In this document: positions 41,582-50,560 of the stretch, one piece after another
How positions within the stretch are numbered: the first letter of the stretch is position 1
Layout: each line of letters begins with the position of its first letter
From: Tenacibaculum lutimaris
GTDB taxonomy: Bacteria; Bacteroidota; Bacteroidia; Flavobacteriales; Flavobacteriaceae
Direction: 5' to 3'
Assembly: GCF_003610735.1 (NCBI RefSeq)
Contig: NZ_RAQM01000006.1
Coordinates: 394,274-458,273 of the forward strand
Length of the DNA stretch: 64,000 nucleotides
Notes under the pieces: generated by a model
What the model was told of the DNA's origin: nothing
The model's input: the letters and a program-made list of their open reading frames with translations, nothing else
Databases searched by the model: none
Program-made: the position numbers and the translations under genes

Positions 41582-43351
41582 ATGTCGAACGACCTATTGA
41601 AACACATTCAGATTCCTGCTGATTTACGTAAGTTAACATCAGACAAATTACCACAACTTGCCCAAGAATTGCGTGAGTTTATTATTGATGTAGTTGCAAC
41701 AAAAGAAGGACACTTAGGCGCAAGCTTAGGTGTGGTAGAACTAACCATTGCACTTCATTATCTGTTTGATACTCCTAACGATTTATTGGTTTGGGATGTT
41801 GGACACCAAGCATACGGACACAAAATTTTAACAGGAAGAAAAGACATTTTTCATACTAATCGTCAGTTTGATGGTATTTCAGGTTTCCCAAAACGATCTG
41901 AAAGCAAATACGACACCTTTGGTGTAGGACATTCATCTACCGCTATTTCTGCAGCTTTAGGAATGGCAATTGCTTCGAAATTACAAGGTATTCATAAACA
42001 TCATATTGCGGTGATTGGTGATGCTTCTATTGCAAGCGGAATGGCTTTTGAAGCCTTGAATCATGCAGGAGACACTAATGCTAATTTGTTGGTTATTCTG
42101 AATGATAATGCGATTGGAATCGATCCATCCGTAGGTGCTTTAAAAGATTATTTAACGAAAATTAAATCTCCACGATTAGAAGTTGAACAACACAATATTT
42201 TTGAAGCCTTAAATTTTGACTATTCTGGACCTATTGATGGACATAATTTTGAGGAATTATTATCGGAACTAGAACGTTTAAAAAACATTCAAGGACCAAA
42301 GTTTTTACATGTAATTACTACCAAAGGAAAAGGATTACGACAAGCAGAGCAAGATCAAGTAAAATACCATGCTCCGGGAAAGTTTGATAAAATTTCTGGA
42401 GATGTATTACCAAAAGAAGAAAGCAAGTACACAAAATATCAAGATGTTTTTGGTAAAACCATTGTTGAATTAGCACAGCAAAACGAAAAAATTGTAGGAA
42501 TCACCCCAGCCATGTTAACAGGAAGTTCGTTAAAATTTATGTTGGAAGCTTTTCCTGACCGAACTTTTGATGTTGGTATTGCTGAACAACATGCGGTAAC
42601 CTTAGCTGCAGGTATGGCTACCCAAGGGTTAATTCCGTTTTGCAACATATACTCTACTTTTTTACAACGCGCTTACGACCAAGTAATTCATGATGTAGCT
42701 TTACAAAACTTACCTGTAATTTTTTGTTTAGACAGAGCCGGATTGGTAGGTGAAGACGGAGCAACACACCATGGGGTTTTTGATTTGGCTTATTTACGTT
42801 GCATTCCGAATCTAATTATCTTTGCTCCTCGCAACGAAATTGAGTTACGTAACATCATGTTTACTGCCCAACAAGGCTTGGAACATCCGATTGCAATTCG
42901 TTACCCAAGAGGGAAGGGAAAAATAGAGCAATGGCAACTTCCTTTTGAAAGCATAAAAATTGGAAAAGGGACTTGTTTAAAGGAAGGAACACAAATAGCA
43001 GTGCTATCTATTGGAACTATAGCTGATAATGCATCAGAAGCAATAAATTTGCTTGAAAACAACAAATCGATTGCACATTACGACTTACGTTTTGTAAAAC
43101 CGTTAGACACCCAGCTTTTAAATATAATTTTCAACAAATTTAAAACAATTATCACTATTGAAGATGGTACGGTAAAAGGTGGTTTTGGAAGTGCAGTCTT
43201 AGAATATGCTTCCGAAGTAAATTATCAAGGAAAAATCAAGTTATTAGGAATTCCTGATGAGTTTATACACCACGGAACTATTCAACAATTACAAGAAGTT
43301 TGTGAGACAGATATTACTTCTATTAAAGAAACAATTCAAGACTTTTTATAA
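41582..43351 (+). CDS. dxs: 1-deoxy-D-xylulose-5-phosphate synthase
   Basis: Condenses pyruvate and glyceraldehyde-3-phosphate using thiamine diphosphate, the first step of the MEP isoprenoid pathway. 589 residues from the ATG at 41582. WDVGHQAYGHKILTGRKD is near the N-terminus; the TPP/metal motif is GDASIASGMAFEALNHAG with LNDNAIGID; the transketolase-like pyrimidine domain has VGIAEQHAVTLAAGMATQGL and LDRAGLVGEDGATHHG. The family often has about 620 residues; this shorter form is usual for Bacteroidota. Single-gene unit. Confidence 0.95.
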   Translation: MSNDLLKHIQIPADLRKLTSDKLPQLAQELREFIIDVVATKEGHLGASLGVVELTIALHYLFDTPNDLLVWDVGHQAYGHKILTGRKDIFHTNRQFDGISGFPKRSESKYDTFGVGHSSTAISAALGMAIASKLQGIHKHHIAVIGDASIASGMAFEALNHAGDTNANLLVILNDNAIGIDPSVGALKDYLTKIKSPRLEVEQHNIFEALNFDYSGPIDGHNFEELLSELERLKNIQGPKFLHVITTKGKGLRQAEQDQVKYHAPGKFDKISGDVLPKEESKYTKYQDVFGKTIVELAQQNEKIVGITPAMLTGSSLKFMLEAFPDRTFDVGIAEQHAVTLAAGMATQGLIPFCNIYSTFLQRAYDQVIHDVALQNLPVIFCLDRAGLVGEDGATHHGVFDLAYLRCIPNLIIFAPRNEIELRNIMFTAQQGLEHPIAIRYPRGKGKIEQWQLPFESIKIGKGTCLKEGTQIAVLSIGTIADNASEAINLLENNKSIAHYDLRFVKPLDTQLLNIIFNKFKTIITIEDGTVKGGFGSAVLEYASEVNYQGKIKLLGIPDEFIHHGTIQQLQEVCETDITSIKETIQDFL

Positions 43352-43423
43352 AATGAATCTTTTTTAAGACTAATTATTTTCATGTTTTATATTCGCGGAA
43401 TATAACCCCCAAATATTTAATAC

Positions 43424-44485
43424 ATGAAATTATTATTTAAAGCTCTTGTATGCTCTTCTATTTTCTTAGCATCATGTAGCGACAAAGAAAGTATTCCTAA
43501 TGTTAAGCTTCAAAGCTATTCTTTTGATTCTGAAACGAATTCTACTCTAATGTTTCAAGATGGCGAATCACAAGAAGTTATGACGTCCGAATGGAGAGCT
43601 TATGAAATTAGTAAGGTAATACGTGTTAAACCTATTGATAACAAAACCATTGAAGTTGCCAATTTTGCTCCAATAGATTTAGAAAACATCACAATTACTG
43701 CCGTGATAGAAAATGAAGGAATTGATAAACCGATCAAACTTTTTAATATTGATAAAATAAGAGCTCATGGTAAACAAGAAATTAACTATCCGTTTATAGG
43801 TAATACTTCTTTGTTTCTAAATACCAGCAATGAGATAGTTGACCTATCTAACTTTGAAGAGACAGGTATTAATCCTAACCATATTACATTTGATTTTACT
43901 GGTGACAATAAAATTGTTCATAAACTTAAAGCCTTACGTAAATTAAAATGGGTTATAAAGTACCACGATTTTGATCATAATAACGATACAAGTAATAATT
44001 GGGCTGAAGATATAAGCGCAAAAGACATTCGTAGGTTTACAGGATTAATGATAAACCTTGGTGTTGTATTTACCTCAGATAATTTTAAAAATGAATTTAT
44101 TAGTGAACATATTGTAGGAAATGATGGTACAACTGCGCTAACTGAAAACGAAAAATTAGGAGCTTATAATATAATCTTAAACAAACCTCGTTACAATTGT
44201 GGTAAAGTTGTTAATGTTTCTGGTTTAGGAGGTGGTGCTACTTTTGGTTTAGCTGAACATGTGCTAAGAGATTATATTCGCAAAGAAACTGGTTTTATTA
44301 CAGCTCATGAAATTGGGCATACAATAGGTTATAATCATTCTTCAAATATGACATACCCTCATGAAGTAAATGGTGTGAGTACAGGAATTAGTCCTGTTAC
44401 TACTCGAATTATGAATCAATTTTTCGAAGATGGTTTATTCCCTGTAACATTAGAAAATTATTATCTACCATCCGATTTTGAATAA
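43424..44485 (+). CDS. Secreted lipoprotein with HEIGH-type zinc metalloprotease motif
   Basis: 353 residues. The signal peptide ends at lipobox LASC (Cys18). Residues 20-200 form a region of unknown type rich in Asn/Asp. The zinc motif HEIGHTIGYNH is at 295-305 (HExxHxxGxxH), with Glu296 as the general base, followed closely by NMTYP (308-312), which may serve as a Met-turn though it is nearer than in most metzincins. This resembles the M57 (dual-action HEIGH) peptidases. It is probably a cell-surface or periplasmic protease; the substrate is unknown. It is convergent with the next lipoprotein across a terminator. Confidence 0.72.
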   Translation: MKLLFKALVCSSIFLASCSDKESIPNVKLQSYSFDSETNSTLMFQDGESQEVMTSEWRAYEISKVIRVKPIDNKTIEVANFAPIDLENITITAVIENEGIDKPIKLFNIDKIRAHGKQEINYPFIGNTSLFLNTSNEIVDLSNFEETGINPNHITFDFTGDNKIVHKLKALRKLKWVIKYHDFDHNNDTSNNWAEDISAKDIRRFTGLMINLGVVFTSDNFKNEFISEHIVGNDGTTALTENEKLGAYNIILNKPRYNCGKVVNVSGLGGGATFGLAEHVLRDYIRKETGFITAHEIGHTIGYNHSSNMTYPHEVNGVSTGISPVTTRIMNQFFEDGLFPVTLENYYLPSDFE

Positions 44486-44492
44486 TAAGAAT

Positions 44493-44523
44493 AAAAAAAG
44501 CGAACCTAAATTGGTTCGCTTTT
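44493..44523. terminator. Bidirectional terminator (AAGCGAACC / GGTTCGCTT)
   Basis: AAAAGCGAACC (44496-44506) and GGTTCGCTTTT (44513-44523) with a six-base loop, A-run and T-run, between convergent genes. Nearly identical to the hairpin at 45335. Confidence 0.88.
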
Positions 44524-44535
44524 CTTTTATAAAAT

Positions 44536-45294
44536 TTAGAAACCTATAGGGTCTCCAACTGCATTACAGTCTTCTGCATATAATATAAATTTTTCTACTC
44601 TAGAACCCACAACATTAGTTGTTGTTAATGTAACTGTGTATGTACCTGGTTGAGTAACTGCCACAATTGCCGAATTGTGTGATGGGAAAACTTTCCCTAA
44701 ATTTCCTGCTGGTGTTATAGACCAATTATAACTTGCACATCTTTCAAAAGGAACTGATAATTCATTGTTTATTGTTGTTGTACAAATATAGTTACTTCCT
44801 AATCTATCTTTCTCATAATTATTGGGTACAGGAGATCCAAAGGTTGAATAAACTGGATAAGCTAAAGGTCGTGTCGGGTAATTCACACAGTCAACATTAC
44901 ATCGAGTATCTGTTAAAGTAAATCTTTCGTCACAGTCACCAAAAACTACTCTAATTTCTGCTTGTGAAAATCCAGTACTAAAATATAAGGTTACCGACTT
45001 TTGATTAGAAGCTCCTACAATTTGCACAGAATTACCATTTTCTATAGACCATTGATATGTAGAATGGTTTTCTACAACAGTATAGGTCCTGTACTGTCCA
45101 ATATAGTCTTTGCTCTCATTATCCACTTCAATATAAGAGCATACTCCACTCCTAGAGACTAAGTTACTTTCATCTTTTGATTTTTCTGTTTTAATTTTTG
45201 GAGACATATCATCTATAGAGTCTTCAGTTTGACATGAAAAAAGAAAAATAGAGGATAAGACAATAAATGCGAAGTTTTTAAAATTCGTTTTCAT
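44536..45294 (-). CDS. Surface-type lipoprotein with PKD/Ig-like folds
   Basis: 252 residues. The signal peptide ends at Cys21 (LFSC). The next residues QTEDS fit the Q-x-(D/E)(D/E) lipoprotein export signal described for surface lipoproteins in Bacteroidota, so exposure on the cell surface is inferred. Two beta-sandwich regions are suggested: about 55-125 (STYQWSIENGNSVQIVG, KSVTLYF) and 180-245 (SYNWSITPAGNLGKVFP, AVTQPGTYTVTLTTTN), both like PKD domains; eight or so cysteines in the mature part may form disulfides. No catalytic motif. The function is unknown, perhaps adhesion. It is bracketed by two near-identical terminator hairpins. Confidence 0.75.
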   Translation of the reverse strand: MKTNFKNFAFIVLSSIFLFSCQTEDSIDDMSPKIKTEKSKDESNLVSRSGVCSYIEVDNESKDYIGQYRTYTVVENHSTYQWSIENGNSVQIVGASNQKSVTLYFSTGFSQAEIRVVFGDCDERFTLTDTRCNVDCVNYPTRPLAYPVYSTFGSPVPNNYEKDRLGSNYICTTTINNELSVPFERCASYNWSITPAGNLGKVFPSHNSAIVAVTQPGTYTVTLTTTNVVGSRVEKFILYAEDCNAVGDPIGF

Positions 45295-45334
45295 AATAAT
45301 TTTTTTGGTTAAACTGTCACCAAAATAGTAAATA

Positions 45335-45367
45335 AAAAAAAGCGAACCAAATTGGTTCGCTTTTTTT
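45335..45367 (-). terminator. Terminator after the atp operon (near-copy of the hairpin at 44493)
   Basis: AAAAAAAGCGAACC (45335-45348) and GGTTCGCTTTTTTT (45354-45367) with a five-base loop. It lies just downstream of atpG in the direction of transcription. Confidence 0.88.
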
Positions 45368-45401
45368 ATAATAATTCTCGGAATATTCCGAGGTATTTCT
45401 C

Positions 45402-46262
45402 TTAGTTATTTAAAGCTTCTGCTCCACCAACAATCTCTAAGATTTCGTTTGTAATAGCAGCTTGACGAGCTTTGTTATAAGTTAATAATAACTCATTACG
45501 TAATTCCGTAGCATTATCTGTTGCTTTGTGCATTGCAGTCATACGAGCACCGTGTTCGGCAGCAAATGAATCACGAATTGCTTTGTATAATTGCGTTTTT
45601 AATGACTTAGGAATTAACTCTAAAATAATTTCTTCTTTAGAAGGTTCAAAAATGTAATCTAAATTAGCATTTGATTCTCCTTCTACAGGTTGAATTGGTA
45701 AGAATTGCTCTACCTCTGCTATTTGAGTAGCAGCATTTTTAAACCTGTTGTAAATAATTTCTATCTTGTCGTAAGAACCATCTACAAATAAATTCATTAA
45801 CTTTTCAGCTACTTCAGCAACATTATCAAAAGTTAAGTCATCAAAAATGTCGTTTCTGTTTTCAATAACTGTATAGTCTTTTGATAAAATATCGTTACCT
45901 TTTTTACCAATCGTTAATAAATCAACAGTAGTATTGTTATATTTTTCATTGATTGTTTTAACTGTTTCTTTTATAATAGATGAGTTAAAACCACCACATA
46001 AACCTCTGTTTGAAGTTATACTAACTAACAATACTTTATTTACTTCTCTTTCTGTTGAATATACTCCACCAGCATCACTATCTAAAGTAGCGCTTAAGCT
46101 TTGTAATAATTCGGTAAGCTTAGATGAATACGGGCGCATTGCCGTAATTGCATCTTGAGCTTTTTTCAACTTCGCAGCCGATACCATTTTCATGGCAGAG
46201 GTAATCTGCATTGTTGATTTAATCGAAGTAATTCTGTTACGTATTTCTTTTAAGTTTGCCAT
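45402..46262 (-). CDS. atpG: ATP synthase F1, gamma subunit
   Basis: The central rotor shaft of F1. 286 residues. The N-terminal helix MANLKEIRNRITSIKSTMQITSAMKMVSAAKLKKAQ and C-terminal helix (MTAMHKATDNATELRNELLLTYNKARQAAITNEILEIVGGAEAL) form the coiled coil inside the alpha3beta3 ring; SNRGLCGGFN is the conserved Rossmann segment. It is the last gene of the operon, separated from atpA by 62 bases that hold a GC-rich hairpin. Normal length. Confidence 0.98.
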   Translation of the reverse strand: MANLKEIRNRITSIKSTMQITSAMKMVSAAKLKKAQDAITAMRPYSSKLTELLQSLSATLDSDAGGVYSTEREVNKVLLVSITSNRGLCGGFNSSIIKETVKTINEKYNNTTVDLLTIGKKGNDILSKDYTVIENRNDIFDDLTFDNVAEVAEKLMNLFVDGSYDKIEIIYNRFKNAATQIAEVEQFLPIQPVEGESNANLDYIFEPSKEEIILELIPKSLKTQLYKAIRDSFAAEHGARMTAMHKATDNATELRNELLLTYNKARQAAITNEILEIVGGAEALNN

Positions 46263-46286
46263 TTATTTGAACTTAAAATTTATAAA

Positions 46287-46308
46287 ACCCCCGTTGTTAC
46301 ACGGGGAT
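46287..46308 (-). promoter_or_regulatory. GC-rich hairpin between atpA and atpG (possible attenuator or processing site)
   Basis: Arms CCCCGT (46289-46294) and ACGGGG (46301-46306) with a six-base loop. On the minus strand the stem is followed by GGTTTTAT, like a leaky intrinsic terminator. Its GC content stands out from the AT-rich surroundings. Confidence 0.6.
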
Positions 46309-46324
46309 GCCTTTTTTGTTTTTA

Positions 46325-47905
46325 TTAAGCTGAAAATTTAGCTGAAATTTCTTTAGCAGCGTCTCTTAAAGTATCAATTACTTCATCAGTTAATTTTCCT
46401 GCTTTTAAAGTATCTAAAGTATCTCTGTGCTTCGCATTTAAATACTCTAAATAATCTTTTTCGAATTCTTTCACCTTGTTTACAGGTACATCTTTTAACA
46501 AGTTCTTAGAACCTGCATAGATAATAGCTACCTGATCTTCTACGGTATAAGGGTCGTTTTGAGCTTGCTTTAAGATCTCAACGTTACGCTTACCTTTTTC
46601 AATTACATTTAAAGTAGCTGCATCTAAATCAGAACCAAACTTAGCGAATGCTTCTAATTCACGGTACTGAGCTTGATCTAACTTTAAAGTACCAGATACT
46701 TTTTTCATTGATTTAATCTGAGCAGATCCTCCTACACGTGATACAGAGATACCTACGTTAATCGCTGGACGAACCCCTGAGTTGAATAAATCAGACTCTA
46801 AGAAAATCTGACCATCAGTAATTGAGATTACGTTTGTTGGAATATAAGCTGAAACGTCTCCTGCTTGTGTTTCAATAATTGGTAAAGCAGTTAATGATCC
46901 TCCACCTTTTATTTTTCCTACTAACGAAGCAGGTACATCATTCATTTGTGCAGCAATTGTATCATCGTTAATTACTTTTGCAGCACGTTCTAATAATCTT
47001 GAGTGTAAGTAGAATACATCCCCTGGATATGCCTCACGTCCTGGTGGTCTTCTTAATAATAAAGACACCTCACGGTAAGCTACTGCTTGCTTAGATAAAT
47101 CATCATAAACAATTAAAGCTGGTCTACCAGTATCTCGGAAATATTCTCCAATTGCAGCTCCTGCGAATGGTGCATATACCTGCATTGGTGCAGGGTCAGA
47201 TGCATTTGCAGCAACAATAGTTGTATAAGCTAACGCTCCTTTTTCTTCTAACATGTTAGCAATAGCTGCTACTGTTGAAGCTTTTTGACCGATAGCTACA
47301 TAGATACAGTAAACAGGTTGTCCTGCATCAAAAAATTCTTTTTGGTTTAAGATAGTATCAATAGCAACAGTTGATTTACCTGTTTGACGGTCTCCAATGA
47401 TTAACTCACGTTGACCACGTCCTACTGGAATCATTGCATCAATAGATTTGATACCTGTTTGCATTGGCTCAGTTACAGGCTCACGGAAGATAACCCCTGG
47501 TGCTTTGCGCTCTAAAGGCATTTCAAAAGTTTCACCTTGAATTGACCCTTTACCATCTATTGGTTGTCCTAAAGTGTTAACAACACGTCCTACGATTCCT
47601 TCTCCAGCTTTTAAAGAAGCAATTCTTTCTGTACGCTTTACAGTAGATCCTTCTCTTACTGAAGTAGAAGCTCCTAATAATACAACACCTGCATTATCCT
47701 CTTCTAAGTTTAATACGATACCTTCTAATCCGTTATCGAATTCTACTAATTCTCCGTATTGTACGTTAGATAATCCATAAACACGTGCAATACCATCACC
47801 TACTTGTAATACTGTCCCTACTTCGTTTAATGAAGCCTTAGACTCAAAATTTGTTAATTGTTCCTTTAAAATTGCTGATACTTCAGCTGGTTTAATTGCT
47901 GCCAT
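46325..47905 (-). CDS. atpA: ATP synthase F1, alpha subunit
   Basis: Non-catalytic nucleotide-binding subunit of the F1 ring. 526 residues. Walker A GDRQTGKS is at 171-178; the Walker B-like segment [47 protein letters not shown] follows, and [17 protein letters not shown] is in the helical C-terminal part. The conserved arginine finger is in the Arg-rich [12 protein letters not shown] stretch. The beta and epsilon genes (atpD, atpC) are not in this operon, as is usual in Flavobacteriaceae. Confidence 0.98.
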   Translation of the reverse strand: MAAIKPAEVSAILKEQLTNFESKASLNEVGTVLQVGDGIARVYGLSNVQYGELVEFDNGLEGIVLNLEEDNAGVVLLGASTSVREGSTVKRTERIASLKAGEGIVGRVVNTLGQPIDGKGSIQGETFEMPLERKAPGVIFREPVTEPMQTGIKSIDAMIPVGRGQRELIIGDRQTGKSTVAIDTILNQKEFFDAGQPVYCIYVAIGQKASTVAAIANMLEEKGALAYTTIVAANASDPAPMQVYAPFAGAAIGEYFRDTGRPALIVYDDLSKQAVAYREVSLLLRRPPGREAYPGDVFYLHSRLLERAAKVINDDTIAAQMNDVPASLVGKIKGGGSLTALPIIETQAGDVSAYIPTNVISITDGQIFLESDLFNSGVRPAINVGISVSRVGGSAQIKSMKKVSGTLKLDQAQYRELEAFAKFGSDLDAATLNVIEKGKRNVEILKQAQNDPYTVEDQVAIIYAGSKNLLKDVPVNKVKEFEKDYLEYLNAKHRDTLDTLKAGKLTDEVIDTLRDAAKEISAKFSA

Positions 47906-47926
47906 CTTATTTCTTTTGATGTATAA

Positions 47927-48484
47927 TTAAATTTTTGGAATGTAATGACCGTTGTCAAACTCTCTCCTTAACTCATTAAATTGGCTAGAGATACTTGCAT
48001 CATACTGCACATCTCCAACTCGTAAGATAAATCCTCCTAAAATATCAGGATTTACTATATTCTCAATACTTGCATTGTTTCCTGTAAGGGCAACAATTTT
48101 AGCTTGTATTTTATCTTCTAACTCTTTTGTTAAAGCTACTGCTGTAGTAACTTTAGCTACGTTGATGTTCTTGTGGTAATCATATATAACAGCATATTGC
48201 TTAGCAATAGACTCTAACATTACCATGCGCTTATTTTCCTCTAATAAGTTAAATAACCCTTTTACTATGTTATCTACTTTATCACCAAAAAGCGCATTTA
48301 AAACCTTACGTTTATCTGCAGCTTTGATTACAGGACTTTTAAGCATAACATCTAAATCATCGCTCTCAGCAATTGTATCAACGATTAACTTCATGTTATC
48401 GTTTACTAAAGTTTCGCTTCCTGAATCTTTAGCTAAGTTTAAAACTGCTTTTGCGTAACGTAGTGCTGCTCTTGCTTCTTTCAT
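47927..48484 (-). CDS. atpH: ATP synthase F1, delta subunit
   Basis: Joins F1 to the b-subunit stator. 185 residues. ARAALRYAKAVLNLAKDSG opens the protein as in OSCP/delta relatives; LKSPVIKAADKRKVLNALFGD and the C-terminal IVNPDILGGFILRVGDVQYDASISSQFNELRREF are family segments. It starts seven bases after the atpF stop in transcription order, so translational coupling is likely. Confidence 0.96.
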   Translation of the reverse strand: MKEARAALRYAKAVLNLAKDSGSETLVNDNMKLIVDTIAESDDLDVMLKSPVIKAADKRKVLNALFGDKVDNIVKGLFNLLEENKRMVMLESIAKQYAVIYDYHKNINVAKVTTAVALTKELEDKIQAKIVALTGNNASIENIVNPDILGGFILRVGDVQYDASISSQFNELRREFDNGHYIPKI

Positions 48485-48491
48485 CTACTGA

Positions 48492-48989
48492 TTAGTTTAA
48501 AGTAACCTCTTCTAACATTCCTTCAACAAGCTTTAATTGATCGTCTTGTGAAGCTAATTCTTTTCTTACAACCTTTTGAGCGATTTCAATAGATAAATTA
48601 CCTACTGTTTTCTTTAATTCAGCGATAGCTGCTTGTTGCTCTTGTTTTATTGTAGCTTTAGCATTATCAATCATTGTAGTTGTTTGCTCTTCTGCTTCTT
48701 GCTTAGCGTCAGCTATAATTTTATCTTTAATCTCACGAGCTTCTTTCATCATTGCGTCTCTCTCTGCTCTTGCTTCTTTTAACAAACGCTCATTATCAGC
48801 TTGTAAATTTTGCATTTCCTTACGAGCGTTTTCTGCAGCATCTAAAGCTCCTTGAATTCCTTCTTCACGCTCATTTAACGCATTCAAAATAGGCTTCCAT
48901 GCAAACTTTGCCATTATAAAGATTAATAAAGCTAAGATTACAAGTTGCATAAGAAACAACCCTATTGAAAAGTCATTAAATATTCCCAT
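48492..48989 (-). CDS. atpF: ATP synthase F0, b subunit
   Basis: Peripheral stalk of the synthase. 165 residues with one N-terminal membrane helix (about 8-28, SIGLFLMQLVILALLIFIMAKF) and a long soluble helix/coiled coil (NEREEGIQGALDAAENARKEMQNLQ, EARAERDAMMKEAREIKDKII) that contacts delta. The conserved KFAWKPIL after the membrane segment is typical. Normal length, single b gene, so a b2 homodimer is expected. It is separated from atpE by a strong hairpin. Confidence 0.97.
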   Translation of the reverse strand: MGIFNDFSIGLFLMQLVILALLIFIMAKFAWKPILNALNEREEGIQGALDAAENARKEMQNLQADNERLLKEARAERDAMMKEAREIKDKIIADAKQEAEEQTTTMIDNAKATIKQEQQAAIAELKKTVGNLSIEIAQKVVRKELASQDDQLKLVEGMLEEVTLN

Positions 48990-49031
48990 TATTATATATT
49001 TTTATCGTATTTTTTGTTTAATTGTGTAAAC

Positions 49032-49060
49032 AATTCCTGCAACCAACCGTTACAGGAATT
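49032..49060 (-). promoter_or_regulatory. Strong hairpin between atpE and atpF (possible stabiliser, processing site or attenuator)
   Basis: Arms AATTCCTGCAAC (49032-49043) and GTTACAGGAATT (49049-49060) form a 12-bp stem (one G-U) with a five-base loop, in the 91 bases between the genes. No T-run follows directly, so a pure terminator is less likely. Confidence 0.65.
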
Positions 49061-49080
49061 TGTTTTTTTTGTTTTGTTGC

Positions 49081-49314
<234 letters not shown>

Positions 49315-50436
49315 TTAGTGATGATCATGTTCTTCTACAGCCATACCAATGAATAACGATGATAACATGGTAAAGATATAGGCTTGTAAAAAAGCTACTA
49401 ATAATTCTATAATAGTTAAAAATAAAGTTAGGAAGAAAGAAATTCCTGTAGCACCTGCTGTTCCAAACTTTGCTTTTAATAAAATCATCAACGCTGCGAT
49501 ACCCATTACTACAGAGTGACCTGCGGTGATGTTCGCGAATAAACGCACAAATAAAGAAAATGGTTTAGTTAACATACCTAACACCTCGATAGGCGCTAAC
49601 ACTAACTTCATTAATACCGGCACACCTGGCATCCAGAAGATATGTTTCCAATAATCTTTATTTCCACTGAATTGCACAATAAAGAAAGTAAATAACGCTA
49701 AACAAACTGTTACTGCTATCTGACCTGTTACGTTAAACCCTAACGGGGTTAACCCTAATAAGTTTAACACCCAAATAAAGAAGAATACGGTTAATAAGAA
49801 CCCCATAAACTTACGGTAATGCTTCTCACCGATATTAGGACGTGCAATTTCGTCTCTTACATATAATACTAAAGGCTCTAATATACGTGCTGCTCCTGTT
49901 GGGATTGGCCCTTTCTTATACCCTGAAGCTAAACTTCTAAATCCGAAGAACATTAACAAACCTGCGAACAGCATACCAAAAACACTTTTAGTAATAGATA
50001 AATCTAATACTTTTTGTGCATTTGTAGCGTGGTGTTCCTCATCAAAAGCAACTGCTTCTTCTCCTGCATTTAATTCATATATTTTACTATGAATTTTCGT
50101 TAACTTAACTCCATCTTTTTCTAAGACAACAGCACCGTCATCATTGTGATGAAATTCTGAAGACATAAAAACTCTTAACCCTTCGCTTGTCCAAACAATT
50201 ACTGGCAACGGAAACCCAATATGTTTACGTTCTCCCGCATTGTTTGTGTAAGAAAAAAGTGCAAAATCATGCGAGTCTGCTAAGTGATGCTTAATATAAG
50301 CGTCTATCGATTCTTTAGTGTTAACTCTACCATTATCATTGGAAGTTGTATCGCCTCCACCTGCAAATGCAGTTAACGATGAAAACACAAGTGTCAAAAG
50401 TGTTAAAAACTTGATAGTTCTGTTTGCTACCATCAT
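49315..50436 (-). CDS. atpB: ATP synthase F0, a subunit with exported N-terminal extension
   Basis: Stator channel for protons. 373 residues from the ATG at 50436 (50433 is also possible); the longest frame starts at 50490, but that stretch holds the promoter. Residues 1-25 are a signal peptide (TIKFLTLLTLVFSSLTAFAGG), followed by about 110 His/Asp-rich residues before the conserved core, an extension seen in Bacteroidota a subunits. The core has LTPLGFNVTGQIAVT, the essential arginine in LFVRLFANITAGHSVVMG, and the last helix LLVAFLQAYIFTMLSSLFIGMAV. The C-terminus ends EEHDHH. Confidence 0.95.
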   Translation of the reverse strand: MMVANRTIKFLTLLTLVFSSLTAFAGGGDTTSNDNGRVNTKESIDAYIKHHLADSHDFALFSYTNNAGERKHIGFPLPVIVWTSEGLRVFMSSEFHHNDDGAVVLEKDGVKLTKIHSKIYELNAGEEAVAFDEEHHATNAQKVLDLSITKSVFGMLFAGLLMFFGFRSLASGYKKGPIPTGAARILEPLVLYVRDEIARPNIGEKHYRKFMGFLLTVFFFIWVLNLLGLTPLGFNVTGQIAVTVCLALFTFFIVQFSGNKDYWKHIFWMPGVPVLMKLVLAPIEVLGMLTKPFSLFVRLFANITAGHSVVMGIAALMILLKAKFGTAGATGISFFLTLFLTIIELLVAFLQAYIFTMLSSLFIGMAVEEHDHH

Positions 50437-50477
50437 ACCTTTACTAAATATAGATTTTGGGTCTGTAAATTTCGCTG

Positions 50478-50485
50478 CAAAGGTA
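50478..50485 (-). promoter_or_regulatory. -7 element (TACCTTTG) before atpB
   Basis: Perfect TAnnTTTG on the minus strand, about 41 bases before the chosen ATG. It allows atpB-G transcription apart from the upstream sprE-bactofilin-atpZ genes. Confidence 0.55.
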
Positions 50486-50560
50486 CACATTTAATTAAAA
50501 CTACAAACCCTTTTTTTTCTTAGTTTTAAAGAAGTCTGTGCTATACCTTAAACAGTTCAT

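Noticed and set aside
50437-50490. Upstream start for atpB
   Set aside because: The 18 extra codons contain the -7 element and precede a good signal peptide that should be N-terminal.
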